This document shows, in pieces, positions 26,126 through 35,332 of a stretch of DNA of 64,000 nucleotides. Position 1 is the first letter of the stretch, and each line of letters begins with the position of its first letter. The stretch comes from Mangrovicoccus algicola (GTDB taxonomy: Bacteria; Pseudomonadota; Alphaproteobacteria; Rhodobacterales; Rhodobacteraceae). The stretch spans positions 62,001-126,000 of the forward strand of contig NZ_JACVXA010000005.1 of NCBI RefSeq assembly GCF_014903745.1, written 5' to 3'. The position numbers and the translations under genes were made by a program. The notes under the pieces were generated by a model. That model was not told where the DNA came from. It ran no database searches and was given only the letters and a program-made list of their open reading frames with translations.

Positions 26126-27046
26126 TCAGTATTTCGACGGCACGTAGAGTTCCGGCGGCAGCACCGAGCGTTCGTATTCGGGATTGTACTTGCGCTCGGG
26201 CAGCGCGACCTCCTCATGCGGCACCGGCTCGTAGGGGATCATCGACAGGAGATGGTCGATGCAGTTCAGCCGCGCGCGTTTCTTGTCATTGCCGGGCACG
26301 ATGTACCAGGGCGCCTCGGGGATGTTGGTGCGCGCCATCATCTCTTCCTTGGCCAGGGTGTAATCCTCCCAGCGGACGCGGCTCTGCAGATCCATCGGCG
26401 ACAGCTTCCACTGCTTCAGCGGGTCGTGGATGCGCATCAGGAACCGCATCTGCTGTTCCTCGTCGGTGATCGAGAACCAGTACTTGATGACCCGGATCCC
26501 CGAGCGCACCAGCATCCTCTCGAATTCCGGCACGTCCTCGAAGAACTGCTCCACCTGGCCCTCATCGGCAAAGCCCATGACGCGCTCCACCCCGGCGCGG
26601 TTGTACCAGGACCGGTCGAACAGCACGATTTCCCCGGCGGCGGGCAGATGCGGCACGTAGCGCTGGAAATACCACTGGGTCTTCTCGCGCTCCGACGGCG
26701 CCGGCAGCGCCACGACCCGGCAGACCCGCGGATTCAGCCGCTGGGTGATGCGCTTGATGACGCCGCCCTTGCCCGCGCTGTCGCGGCCCTCGAACAGCAC
26801 CACGACCTTCTCGCCCGAGTATTTCACCCAGTCATGCATCTTGATCAGTTCGGACTGCAGGAACAGCAGCTTGCGGAAATAATCCTTGCGCTCCAGGCTG
26901 GGAGGATGCGCCTTCTCGTAGATCTTGCGGATCTCCAGGGACAGCGCCGGTTCGGACATCTCCAGCTCGTAATCCTCGTCCAGCGTGTCGGCAAGCTCCG
27001 CCTCCAGCCAGTCCATCTCATGGGGGTCTTTCTGTCCGTCCATCAT
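26126..27046 (-). CDS. ppk2: polyphosphate kinase 2 (PPK2 family)
   Basis: PPK2 transfers phosphate between polyphosphate and nucleoside diphosphates. The product has 306 residues, the size of single-domain class I members. Walker A is EGRDSAGKGG near residues 86-95, the lid and Walker B region DRSWYNRAGVERVMGF is at 144-159, and conserved KYWFSITDEEQ and SRVRWEDYT follow. The N-terminal 45 residues are acidic and variable. It is transcribed alone; the hemC gene upstream ends 136 bases away. Confidence 0.93.
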   Translation of the reverse strand: MMDGQKDPHEMDWLEAELADTLDEDYELEMSEPALSLEIRKIYEKAHPPSLERKDYFRKLLFLQSELIKMHDWVKYSGEKVVVLFEGRDSAGKGGVIKRITQRLNPRVCRVVALPAPSEREKTQWYFQRYVPHLPAAGEIVLFDRSWYNRAGVERVMGFADEGQVEQFFEDVPEFERMLVRSGIRVIKYWFSITDEEQQMRFLMRIHDPLKQWKLSPMDLQSRVRWEDYTLAKEEMMARTNIPEAPWYIVPGNDKKRARLNCIDHLLSMIPYEPVPHEEVALPERKYNPEYERSVLPPELYVPSKY

Positions 27047-27182
27047 CGGTCTCCGCTTGGCCCGCGGGCCAGGCGGGCTGTTCAGGCCGCCCTATAGCAA
27101 CGGGGCCGCGACAGATTTGTGACAACCTGCCTCCCGGGGGGCAAGTCCCGGGCGATGACCCGGCGGCAGCCGCGAAACGGGC

Positions 27183-28142
27183 TCAGCCGCGCCAGTCGAA
27201 GAATCCCGGCGCCGCCCGCGCCAGCAACCGCGCCGCGAGGGCCCGGCCGAGTTCCGCCGCATCGAGCAGCGGCGCGCGGCCCTCCTCGGCCAGCGCCTCG
27301 GACCCGTCCGGGCGCAGGATCTCGCCGCGCAGCCAGATATCGCCGCCCTCGTGGATCGCCAGCCCCGCGATCGGCGTCTCGCAGGAGCCGTCCAGCGCCG
27401 CCAGGAAGGCCCGCTCCGCCGCCAGCCTCTCGGCGGTGGGGATGTCGTGGATCGGCTCCAGCATCGCGGCGGCCCGGGTGTCGGCGCTGCGCCGCTCGAT
27501 GCCGATGGCGCCCTGCGCGACGGCGGGCAGCATCTCCTCGGGGTCGATCGCGCCCTTGGCCAGGTCGGACAGGCCCAGCCGGTTCAGCCCGGCCATTGCC
27601 AGGAAGGTCGCCTGCGCCACCCCGTCCTGCAGCTTGCGCATCCGCGTCTGCACATTGCCGCGGAATTCCACCAGCTGCAGGTCGGGACGCCGGTTGGCCA
27701 GCTGCGCGCGGCGGCGCAGCGAGGAGGAGCCCACCACCGCGCCCTCGGGCAGATCGGCGATGGACCCCGCCTGCGCGGAGATGAAGGCATCGCGCACATC
27801 CTCGCGCGGCAGGTAGCAGTCGATCACCAGGCCCGTGGGCTGCTCGGTCGGCATGTCCTTCATGGAATGGACCGCCAGGTCGATATCGCCGCGGGTCAGC
27901 GCCTCCTCGATCTCGCGGGTGAACAGCCCCTTGTTGCCGATCTCTTTCAGCGGACGGTCGGCGGCGATCAGCGCGCGGTTGTCCCCGGTCGTGTGGATCA
28001 CGACCACCTCGAAGGCCTCGCGCGGCAGATCATGCGCGGCCGCCAGCCGGTCGCAGGTCTCGTTGGCCTGGGCCAGCGCCAGCGGCGAACCGCGCGTGCC
28101 GAGTTTCAGGGGGTCAGCGGGGGAAGGCAAGGTGAAGCTCAT
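27183..28142 (-). CDS. hemC: porphobilinogen deaminase (hydroxymethylbilane synthase) HemC
   Basis: HemC polymerises four porphobilinogens to hydroxymethylbilane in heme synthesis. The product has 319 residues. The N-terminal KLGTRGSPLALAQ, VIHTTGDN, AVHSMKDMP and the RRRAQL arginine cluster are present. Cys 254 in DGSCETPIAG anchors the dipyrromethane cofactor. It is divergent from hemE with 106 bases between the starts, so the two heme genes probably share a regulatory region. Confidence 0.96.
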   Translation of the reverse strand: MSFTLPSPADPLKLGTRGSPLALAQANETCDRLAAAHDLPREAFEVVVIHTTGDNRALIAADRPLKEIGNKGLFTREIEEALTRGDIDLAVHSMKDMPTEQPTGLVIDCYLPREDVRDAFISAQAGSIADLPEGAVVGSSSLRRRAQLANRRPDLQLVEFRGNVQTRMRKLQDGVAQATFLAMAGLNRLGLSDLAKGAIDPEEMLPAVAQGAIGIERRSADTRAAAMLEPIHDIPTAERLAAERAFLAALDGSCETPIAGLAIHEGGDIWLRGEILRPDGSEALAEEGRAPLLDAAELGRALAARLLARAAPGFFDWRG

Positions 28143-28248
28143 GCCTTCGCTTTACCGCCCGCGCCGCGGCGAGGCAATCGCCCGGCGGGCGCGCATTGAC
28201 TTTGCGCCCCCGCACCGGCAGTCACGCCCCCAGCAGTGAGAGGACAGG

Positions 28249-29289
28249 ATGGCACAGATGAAGACGATCCTTCGCGCCCTGAACGGCGAAACCCAGCCGG
28301 TGCCGCCCGTCTGGATGATGCGGCAGGCCGGACGCTACCTGCCCGAATACCGCGCCACGCGCGCCCGGGCCGGGGACTTCCTGACCCTGTGCTACACGCC
28401 GGACCTGGCCGCGGAAGTGACGCTCCAGCCGATCCGCCGCTATGGTTTCGACGCGGCGATCCTGTTCGCCGACATCCTGCTGATCCCCGATGCCCTGGGG
28501 GCCGAGGTCGGCTTCGTCAAGGGCGAGGGCCCGAAGCTGTCCACCGTGACCACAGATGCCGATTTCGCCCGGCTGGGCGATGCCGAGGGCGTCCATGCCA
28601 CGCTGTCGCCGGTCTACGAGACGCTGCGCATCCTACGCGGCGCCCTGCCCGCCGAGACCGCGCTGATCGGCTTTGCCGGGGCGCCCTGGACGGTGGCCAC
28701 CTACATGATCGCAGGCCATGGCACGCCCGATCAGGGGCCCGCGCACCGGCTGAAGGACGAGAACCGCGCCTTGTTCGACGCGCTGATGGCGCGGCTGACG
28801 GAAGCCACGATCGAGTATCTCTCGGCCCAGATCGAGGCCGGGGCCGAGGTGGTCAAGCTGTTCGACAGCTGGGCGGGATCCCTCGAGGGGCCCGATTTCG
28901 CCGCCTATTCCCTGGGGCCCATCCGCGCCATCACCCATGCCCTCCAGCAGCGTCATCCCGGCGTGCCGGTCATCGCCTTCCCGCGCGGGACCAGCCGCGC
29001 GAATTACGTGACCTTCGCGCAGGAAACGGGCGTCCGGGCCGTGGCGATCGACGAGCATGCCGATGCCGACTGGGCGGCGCAGGCGCTGCAGCCGCTGACC
29101 TGCGTGCAGGGCAATCTGGCGCCGGGCCACATGGTCACCGGAGGCGCGCCGCTGGTCGAGGAGGTGCGGCGCATCCGCCGCGCCCTGTCGGGGGGGCCGC
29201 ATATCTTCAATCTCGGCCATGGCATCACGCCCGATGCCGATCCCGAGAATGTGGCGCTGATGATCGAGACCCTGCGCGAAACGGCTTGA
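28249..29289 (+). CDS. hemE: uroporphyrinogen decarboxylase HemE
   Basis: HemE decarboxylates uroporphyrinogen III to coproporphyrinogen III. The product has 346 residues. The family signature [14 protein letters not shown] is at residues 22-35, with the second signature region [13 protein letters not shown] and the catalytic Asp region [19 protein letters not shown] precedes the ATG. A TTGACT hexamer about 60 bases upstream could be its -35 element, but no good -10 partner is visible. Confidence 0.96.
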   Translation: MAQMKTILRALNGETQPVPPVWMMRQAGRYLPEYRATRARAGDFLTLCYTPDLAAEVTLQPIRRYGFDAAILFADILLIPDALGAEVGFVKGEGPKLSTVTTDADFARLGDAEGVHATLSPVYETLRILRGALPAETALIGFAGAPWTVATYMIAGHGTPDQGPAHRLKDENRALFDALMARLTEATIEYLSAQIEAGAEVVKLFDSWAGSLEGPDFAAYSLGPIRAITHALQQRHPGVPVIAFPRGTSRANYVTFAQETGVRAVAIDEHADADWAAQALQPLTCVQGNLAPGHMVTGGAPLVEEVRRIRRALSGGPHIFNLGHGITPDADPENVALMIETLRETA

Positions 29290-29512
29290 TCGCCCCGCCG
29301 CGCGGCTTCGGCCGCCGCGCGATGGCCCCACGCCCGATTCCGGTTCCGGAAACCTCCCGCCGATGGGCCGGACCCTGTGCGGCGGGCTGCAAGACGGCGT
29401 GACGGCATCTGCGCCGGGGACCGCCTCCCCCGGCCGGGGGCCGGTCCGCTTCGCCGCGCGGACCCGCATCATGCATCCCCGGCCGCCCCCGCGGGGCGCG
29501 CCGGGACCGGGA

Positions 29513-29878
29513 TCACTCGCCCGCCATCTCCGCCGCGGCCTCCGCGCGGGCGGCCAGCGCCTCCAGGCGGGCGGCCATCTCTTCGGTCATCGGCCCGGGT
29601 TCGGCAGCGCGTGCGCCGAGTTCCTCCACCAGCGCCTGCTGGCTGGCCAGCTGCGCCGAGAGATCGGCCAGCTGGTCCTCCAGACCCGCGGTCTTGTCGG
29701 CCAGCATAAGCCCGGCCATCAGCAGCATGCGCAGTTCCGGCATGCGGCCGATCTGCTGGGCCAGGGTCTGCGCCTCGGCATCCAGCATCCGTGCCGCCGT
29801 CTCGAGGAAGGGCTGCTCGCCCTCCTGGCAGGCGACATCGAAATCGCGCCCGCCGATGGAAATGGTGACCTCAGGCAT
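29513..29878 (-). CDS. zapA: cell division protein ZapA
   Basis: ZapA bundles FtsZ filaments and stabilises the Z-ring. The product has 121 residues. The N-terminal head starts VTISIGGRDFDVACQEGE and continues with FLETAARMLDAEAQTL, then a long C-terminal coiled coil (about residues 55-121). This matches alphaproteobacterial ZapA, with a somewhat longer tail. The ATG lies 8 bases inside the end of the coiled-coil gene upstream, so the two are translationally coupled. The 3' end is convergent with hemE. Confidence 0.9.
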   Translation of the reverse strand: MPEVTISIGGRDFDVACQEGEQPFLETAARMLDAEAQTLAQQIGRMPELRMLLMAGLMLADKTAGLEDQLADLSAQLASQQALVEELGARAAEPGPMTEEMAARLEALAARAEAAAEMAGE

Positions 29879-31007
29879 GTCCGTCCTCCTTCAGCGCGGG
29901 TTCCAGCGCGGCCAGGATACTGTCAAGCTCGGCGCGGTCGGCGGCGCGGGCCGCCTCCAGTGCCTCCAGATCGGCCTTCAGCGCGGCATCCACCAGCGAC
30001 GCCTCCGACAGGCCCGTCTCGATGGCACCGCGCAGCGCGGCATTGTTGGTGCGCAGCTGCGCATTCACCCGCTGCAATTCCGCCAGCACCGCCTCGGAGC
30101 GGCTGAGCAGCCCCTGCATCGCCTCGGTCTCCCCGCGGGCGGCCATGGCGCGCGCCTCGGCCCCGCCCCGGGTCTCCTGCAGGCCCGCCATTGCGGCCCT
30201 TGCCTCCTCCAGCTCGGCCTGAAGGGCGGCCAGACGTTCCTGCCCGGCCTCAAGATTGGCTTCGGCCTGCTCTGCGCGGGCCCGGGCCGCGGCCAGATCG
30301 GGGCGCATCTGGTCCAGCTCCGCCGTGGCGGCGGCCAGGTCCTCGCCCGCGCTGCGCGACTGCTCCAGCTCGGCGGTGACGCGTTCTGCCTCGGCGCTCC
30401 ATTGCTCCACCTCGCTGGAGAGCCGCTCGGCCTGCGCGCGGGCCTCTTCCAGCTCGGCGGAAAGCCGCGCAGCCTCGGTCCCGGCGGCCTCCTGCTCGGC
30501 GGAAAGCCGCGCGTTTTCCTCGCGGGCCCCGGCAAGTTCCTGCTCCAGCTGCGCGACGGAGGCCTGCGCGGCGCCGAGATCCTGCGCGATGCGCGCCGCC
30601 TCGCCGTCATCCTGCGGCAGCGACACCCCGGCCTCGCTGCGCGCGGCCTGCGCCTCCTCCAGCTCGACGCCAAGCCGCGCCAGCGCCTCCTGCGCCTCGG
30701 CCAGCTCGGCGGAAAGGCGGGCGACATCCGCCGCATCCTCCGCCCCGTCATGCTGCGGCGCGGCGGCGGCGGCCTCGAGTTCCGCAACCCTTGCCTCCGC
30801 GGCTTCTGCGCGGGCCACGGCCTCTGCCAGCGCGGCATCGCCGGGCTCCAGATCCTCCAGCGCATCGCGCGCCTCGGCCGCCGCGGTTTCGGCTGCGCGC
30901 GCGCGCGCGCGCTCCTGCGCCAGCGCCTCGGCCAGTCCCGCCACGCGCTCTTCGATGGCGCCCATGGCTGCCTCGAAGCGCGCGGCTATCGTTTCCAATT
31001 CGCTCAT
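29871..31007 (-). CDS. long coiled-coil protein overlapping zapA, function unknown
   Basis: The 378-residue cytoplasmic protein consists almost entirely of Ala/Glu/Leu/Arg heptads (about residues 10-330). It has no signal peptide, no membrane helix and no catalytic motif. The C-terminal 80 residues (AELQRVNAQLRTNNAALRGA, then AALKADLEALEAARA) are less repetitive and may be the conserved functional part. ATG 31007 begins MSELETIAARFEAAMG. The gene ends 8 bases inside zapA, so it is probably made together with ZapA. A role in Z-ring organisation is inference from position and architecture only. The DNA includes an 18-base GC dinucleotide run at 30895-30912. Confidence 0.75.
   Translation of the reverse strand: MSELETIAARFEAAMGAIEERVAGLAEALAQERARARAAETAAAEARDALEDLEPGDAALAEAVARAEAAEARVAELEAAAAAPQHDGAEDAADVARLSAELAEAQEALARLGVELEEAQAARSEAGVSLPQDDGEAARIAQDLGAAQASVAQLEQELAGAREENARLSAEQEAAGTEAARLSAELEEARAQAERLSSEVEQWSAEAERVTAELEQSRSAGEDLAAATAELDQMRPDLAAARARAEQAEANLEAGQERLAALQAELEEARAAMAGLQETRGGAEARAMAARGETEAMQGLLSRSEAVLAELQRVNAQLRTNNAALRGAIETGLSEASLVDAALKADLEALEAARAADRAELDSILAALEPALKEDGHA
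30895..30912. repeat. (GC)9 dinucleotide run inside the coiled-coil gene
   Basis: Nine uninterrupted GC dinucleotides encode part of the RARARA stretch of the coiled-coil protein. Runs like this can form Z-DNA and may slip during replication. A change by one unit would shift the frame near the N-terminus. Confidence 0.7.
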
Positions 31008-31269
31008 ATCCCGTCCTGTCGCGGTGCCGCCCGGTTCCTCTTCGATGGCCCATGAGTACAGACTTGGCCGGGGGGAGCAAGGCCGGAAGGCGGCCCCGCC
31101 CGGCGGCAATTCCCCGTTAACCAGAACATGCCCGACCTCCTTAGCGCTTGCACATTACTGATGTGTTGCTAAGAGGCGGGCCGACGCGCCCCGCTGCGGG
31201 GTGCCCGAAACGCCGCATGGATGCCGCTTTGCCGGCCATCAACCACCCCGCCGGACGAGGAGACCTCAC

Positions 31270-33288
31270 GTGACCATCACTCCCGCGCAAGAGACCCATC
31301 CCGACCACTGGAAGAAGGCCGCCGCGATCCGCACGCTGACGCTGGACGCCGTGGCCGCGGCCAATTCCGGCCATTCCGGCATGCCGATGGGGATGGCGGA
31401 CGTGGCGACCGTGCTCTACGAGAAGCATCTGAAATTCGACGCCGCCGCCCCCGGCTGGCCGGATCGCGACCGGTTCATCCTGTCTGCGGGGCACGGCTCG
31501 ATGCTGCTCTACGCGCTGCTGCATCTCACCGGCTCGCCGGAGATGACCCTCGACGAGCTGAAGAATTTCCGCCAGTGGGGCGCCAGGACCGCCGGGCATC
31601 CCGAATACGGCCACGCGCCGGGGATCGAGACCACCACCGGCCCGCTGGGCCAGGGCATCGCCACCGCCGTCGGCTTCGCCATGGCCGAGGAAGTGCTGCG
31701 CGCCCGCTACGGCCGCAAGCTGGTGGATCACTACACCTGGTGCATCGCCGGCGACGGCTGCCTGATGGAAGGCGTCTCCCAGGAGGCGATCGGCCTGGCC
31801 GGCAAGCAGGAGCTGTCGAAGCTGATCGTGCTGTGGGACAACAACAACATCACCATCGACGGCACCGTCGACATGGCGGACCGCACCGACCAGATGGCGC
31901 GGTTCCGCGCCTCCGGCTGGTCGGTCTTCGAATGCGACGGGCATGACCCCGAGGAAATCGACCAGGCCATCACCGAGGCGAAGAAATCCCAGAAGCCCTC
32001 GATGATCGCCTGCCGCACGCATATCGCGCTCGGCTCCGCGGCCCAGGACACGTCGAAGGGCCACGGGGCGCTGACCGATGCCGGGCTGGTGGCCGATACC
32101 AAGGCCGCCTATGGCTGGCATCACGGCCCCTTCGAGGTGCCCGCCGATGTCAAATCCGCCTGGGAAGCCATCGGCGCGCGCGGCGCAGCCGATCACGCCG
32201 CCTGGCGCGACCGCCTGGACGCCGTCTCCGCGTCGCGCCAGGCCGAATTCGCCCGCGTCATGGCAGGCGATCCGCCCAAGCGCCTGGCCGCCACCGTCCG
32301 CGCGCTGAAGAAATCCTTCGCCGAGGACATGCCCAAGCTGGCCACCCGCGCTGCCAGCCAGAAGGCGCTGGACGCGATCAACCCGATCGCGCCGGAAACC
32401 CTGGGCGGCTCGGCCGACCTGACCGGGTCGAACAACACCAAGGCCGGCGGGATCGAGGTCTTCGAGCCCGGCAACCGCAAGGGACGCTACGTCCATTACG
32501 GCATCCGCGAACACGGCATGGCCGCGGCGATGAACGGCCTGGCGCTGCATGGCGGGGTCAAGCCCTATGGCGGCACCTTCATGTGCTTTGCCGACTATGC
32601 CCGCGGGGCGATGCGCCTCTCGGCGCTGATGGGCGTTCCGGCAGTCTATGTGCTGAGCCATGATTCCATCGGCCTGGGCGAGGACGGCCCGACCCACCAG
32701 CCGGTGGAACACCTGGCGATGCTGCGCGCGACGCCCAACACCCTGGTGATCCGTCCGGCGGATGCCACCGAGACGGCCGAAGCCTGGGAGATCGCGCTGG
32801 AGCAGAAATCCACGCCCTCCGTCCTGGCCCTCTCGCGCCAGGGCACGCCCGCCCTGCGCGACAGCTACTCGGCCAAGAACCTGACGGCGCGCGGCGGCTA
32901 CATCATGGCCGAGGCCACCGGCAAGCGCCAGGCGATCCTGATGGCCACCGGCACCGAGGTCGCCATCGCCATGGAGGCCCGCAAGCTGCTGGAGGCCGAC
33001 GGCATCGGCACCCGCGTCGTGTCCATGCCCTGCTGGGAGCTGTTCGAGCAGCAGGACGAGGCCTGGCGCCGCAAGGTCCTGCCGGCGGGTCCGGTCCGCG
33101 TGGCCGTCGAGGCGGGCCTGCGCTTCGGCTGGGACCGCTGGCTCTGCGACGAGCGCGGGCGCCGGGAAAAGGCGGGGTTCATCGGGATGGAAGGCTTCGG
33201 CGCCTCCGCCCCGGCCGAGGTGCTCTACGAGAAATTCGGCATCACCGCCGAAGCCGCGGCGCAGAAGGTTCGCGACCTTCTGGGCTGA
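31270..33288 (+). CDS. tkt: transketolase
   Basis: Transketolase exchanges two-carbon units in the pentose phosphate and Calvin pathways with thiamine diphosphate. The product has 672 residues. The thiamine site [16 protein letters not shown] ... [35 protein letters not shown] and the second signature [13 protein letters not shown] are intact. The start is GTG at 31270 with GAGGAG seven bases upstream. An earlier in-frame GTG at 31201 gives an unconserved Arg/Pro-rich extension and is rejected. No other pentose phosphate gene is adjacent. An imperfect GC-rich hairpin without a T-run follows the stop. Confidence 0.96.
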   Translation: MTITPAQETHPDHWKKAAAIRTLTLDAVAAANSGHSGMPMGMADVATVLYEKHLKFDAAAPGWPDRDRFILSAGHGSMLLYALLHLTGSPEMTLDELKNFRQWGARTAGHPEYGHAPGIETTTGPLGQGIATAVGFAMAEEVLRARYGRKLVDHYTWCIAGDGCLMEGVSQEAIGLAGKQELSKLIVLWDNNNITIDGTVDMADRTDQMARFRASGWSVFECDGHDPEEIDQAITEAKKSQKPSMIACRTHIALGSAAQDTSKGHGALTDAGLVADTKAAYGWHHGPFEVPADVKSAWEAIGARGAADHAAWRDRLDAVSASRQAEFARVMAGDPPKRLAATVRALKKSFAEDMPKLATRAASQKALDAINPIAPETLGGSADLTGSNNTKAGGIEVFEPGNRKGRYVHYGIREHGMAAAMNGLALHGGVKPYGGTFMCFADYARGAMRLSALMGVPAVYVLSHDSIGLGEDGPTHQPVEHLAMLRATPNTLVIRPADATETAEAWEIALEQKSTPSVLALSRQGTPALRDSYSAKNLTARGGYIMAEATGKRQAILMATGTEVAIAMEARKLLEADGIGTRVVSMPCWELFEQQDEAWRRKVLPAGPVRVAVEAGLRFGWDRWLCDERGRREKAGFIGMEGFGASAPAEVLYEKFGITAEAAAQKVRDLLG

Positions 33289-34496
33289 GCCCGGTCCGGC
33301 TCCTGCCCGGCCCCGCGCCGGACAGGACCCCTCCCGCAGGTCGCGGTCGACAGCACCCGGCCTGCACCGCCGCCCCGGCGGGGCGGGCCCATCCGCCTCC
33401 CGCATCGGCTCACCTGACGGGCAGGGCTGGCAGCCCGGGATTTCCGCAGGCGCCGCGCCGGTCGCCCCCCGTCGCCGCCGCCCTGGCCAGACCATGTCCG
33501 CGCCGGAGAGAACAGGCCGCCTGCGCCCTTGCCGGTCGACATGTCGGCATCGCCATCCGCCGGGAGCGGCCCCGCACCGGCCTCCGGCCCAGCCCAGCCC
33601 CTCCCGCAGCCCCGGATCGGCGCGACAGGGCCCTTCGCCCGCCGCCATGTCCGGCCAGCCGGTCCCCCGGGCGGATGCAGGAACCCCGTCGAACTCTCCT
33701 CCCGATCCGGTCCCTGCAGCGTCTCCGTCCTCGGACAGACCGCATCATCCAGCCCTTGCTATGGACCCGCACGCGCCCTCCGACCGGGGCGGCGCCCCCC
33801 TTCCAGAAGAGGCGGGACATGCTGCAGGGGCCGCTCCGCCCCCGCCGCCGGGTCCTGCGGCGAAGCGCGGGCGAACGCCCTCCCGGGCAATCCGCGGACC
33901 GGCCGGCGGCAGCAGGGCCGACCGGAAGGCCGGGTCCTGTCCGCCGGTCACGCCGATGCCCTGCCCCATCCTCCCTGCGGATCGGCCCCGTCGGCGCCTG
34001 GCATGACCGCCCCCGGGGCCGGGACGATGAGTCCCGATCGCATGAGACCGGCCGTGACCGGGACGCGCCAGCCACTCCTCCGGCAACGGAGCCCGTCTCC
34101 GCCGCGCGGGACCGCTCCGTCAGGGTGTCGGCAGGGCGCAGACGGGGGGTATCGGCAGCGTTCGCGGCCTTGCCGTTCCGCATCCCGCCCCGCCCTGTCC
34201 CGCCCCGGCCTCGAGCCGGGGCCACCTGCCCCGACAAGACAGCGGCTCCTGCCGGGCAGGCCGGGCGAACGCGCCATTGCGGGTCCGCCGGTGCCGTGGA
34301 TGAGGCCGGAGGCAGCGGCGCCGGGCAGTGCCCGGACCCGAGACCTTCGCCGGGCGCCGACAAGGGCCGTACGGAACCGGAGGGGGCGAAACGGGCGGAA
34401 GGACACGCGCCGTTCCGGAACGGAGACGGCGGATGAAAGAAAGGCGCGACCGCCTGATCCGCTCTGCCGCCGATCCCGCCCCGTGCCTCCCGGATG
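33289..34496. other. 1.2-kb GC-rich stretch with no recognisable gene
   Basis: Every long open frame here (on both strands, up to 363 codons) reads as low-complexity Arg/Pro/Gly/Ala with no domain, no hydrophobic core pattern and no coupled ribosome site. I do not see tRNA, an IS end or a CRISPR repeat. An imperfect inverted repeat at about 33303-33327 could terminate tkt. The stretch may be decayed sequence or hold an RNA I cannot see. It is the longest gene-free stretch in the window. Confidence 0.55.
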
Positions 34497-35261
34497 TCAG
34501 GCGGCGCGCGGGCCGGGCTGCAATTCCTGCCCCGGCAGGCTGCCGCCGCAAAGCGCAGCCTGCCAGCGCGGATCCAGACCCAGCTGCCGCATCCGGGCGA
34601 CCGCCCCGCCCAGGTCGTAATCCAGCCGGTGAAGCCGGGCCTGTCCGGCCCGGATCATCACGAACCGGGTCCGGCGGCTGCCATCGCCCGGCGGCAGGCC
34701 CAGCATGCCCGTGCCGATCCATTCCACGCCCGCCGCAACGCGCCGGAAGGCCGGGCCCGCCCCGCTGCTGAAAATCGTGTCGCAGCGGCCCAGATGCGGT
34801 TCCAGCCGTGCCGCCAGGGCACCAAGATCGCACTCCGGCAGATCGGCTTCCGGTGCCGTGCCTGCGCACGGCGCGATCACGCCATACTGCCGCCCCCGGT
34901 GACGGAACACGGCCGCGCCCGGCAGGGCGTCCAGCCACATCCGGTCGCGATCGGGCAGCCGGTCATCGGCCAGCCGGTACCAGTCGCGCCCGGCCAGCGG
35001 CCCGCCGCGGCGCGGCCCGGCCCCGAGCCTGCGCTCCGTCTCCGCCGCGAGAACCGGGCCGCCCAGCGTGCGCAGGGTCGAGACCACGGCGCCGGGATCG
35101 CCGCAGGGCCCGACCAGCCCGCCGTTACAGATCAGCGCAGCCCGGTCGACGCGGCGCCGCGCCGCCTCCCCCAGCAGGGCCATGAGCGCCTGCAGATTCG
35201 AGGCCGGCGCGCCCGAAACCAGGACCGGTCCGTCCAACTGCCCGAGTGCCGCGACCTTCAT
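34497..35261 (-). CDS. metallophosphoesterase-like protein lacking the metal ligands (probable pseudoenzyme)
   Basis: The 254-residue protein follows the order of calcineurin-like (YfcE-type) phosphoesterases but has lost their active site. VSGAPASNLQAL stands where family members have SDIHGNLPAL. CNGGLVGPCGDP replaces LGDLVGYGPDP. AAETE stands for GNHD. IAPCAG stands for the HG motif, and SSGAGPAF for GHTHRP. The flanking hydrophobic and spacing pattern is kept, including DALPGAAVFRHRGRQYGVI and the C-terminal WIGTGMLGLPPGDG in place of NPGSVGQPRDG. It should not bind two metal ions. It may be a binding or regulatory protein, or a decaying gene. ATG 35261 follows AGGAAGG. It is divergent from the CorC-type gene, 71 bases away. 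Confidence 0.65.
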   Translation of the reverse strand: MKVAALGQLDGPVLVSGAPASNLQALMALLGEAARRRVDRAALICNGGLVGPCGDPGAVVSTLRTLGGPVLAAETERRLGAGPRRGGPLAGRDWYRLADDRLPDRDRMWLDALPGAAVFRHRGRQYGVIAPCAGTAPEADLPECDLGALAARLEPHLGRCDTIFSSGAGPAFRRVAAGVEWIGTGMLGLPPGDGSRRTRFVMIRAGQARLHRLDYDLGGAVARMRQLGLDPRWQAALCGGSLPGQELQPGPRAA

Positions 35262-35332
35262 CGGCTGCCCTTCCTGAACCGCCCGCCCTGCCCTATCATG
35301 TGGCTTCCAGTCAGACACAAGGACGTTAAGGA

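Noticed and set aside
31111-31130. TTAACCAG near tkt as a CtrA site
   Set aside because: Only a half-site, without a second TTAA at the right distance. Too weak to annotate.
31141-33648. 835-codon frame antisense to tkt
   Set aside because: Transketolase is intact on the plus strand. The antisense reading is low complexity.
33410-34363. 317-codon minus-strand frame in the same stretch
   Set aside because: Arg/Gly/Pro low complexity. No family recognised.
33529-34620. 363-codon plus-strand frame in the gene-free stretch
   Set aside because: Pro/Arg/Ser-rich with no predicted core and no ribosome site that stands out. It also runs into the phosphoesterase-like gene on the other strand.
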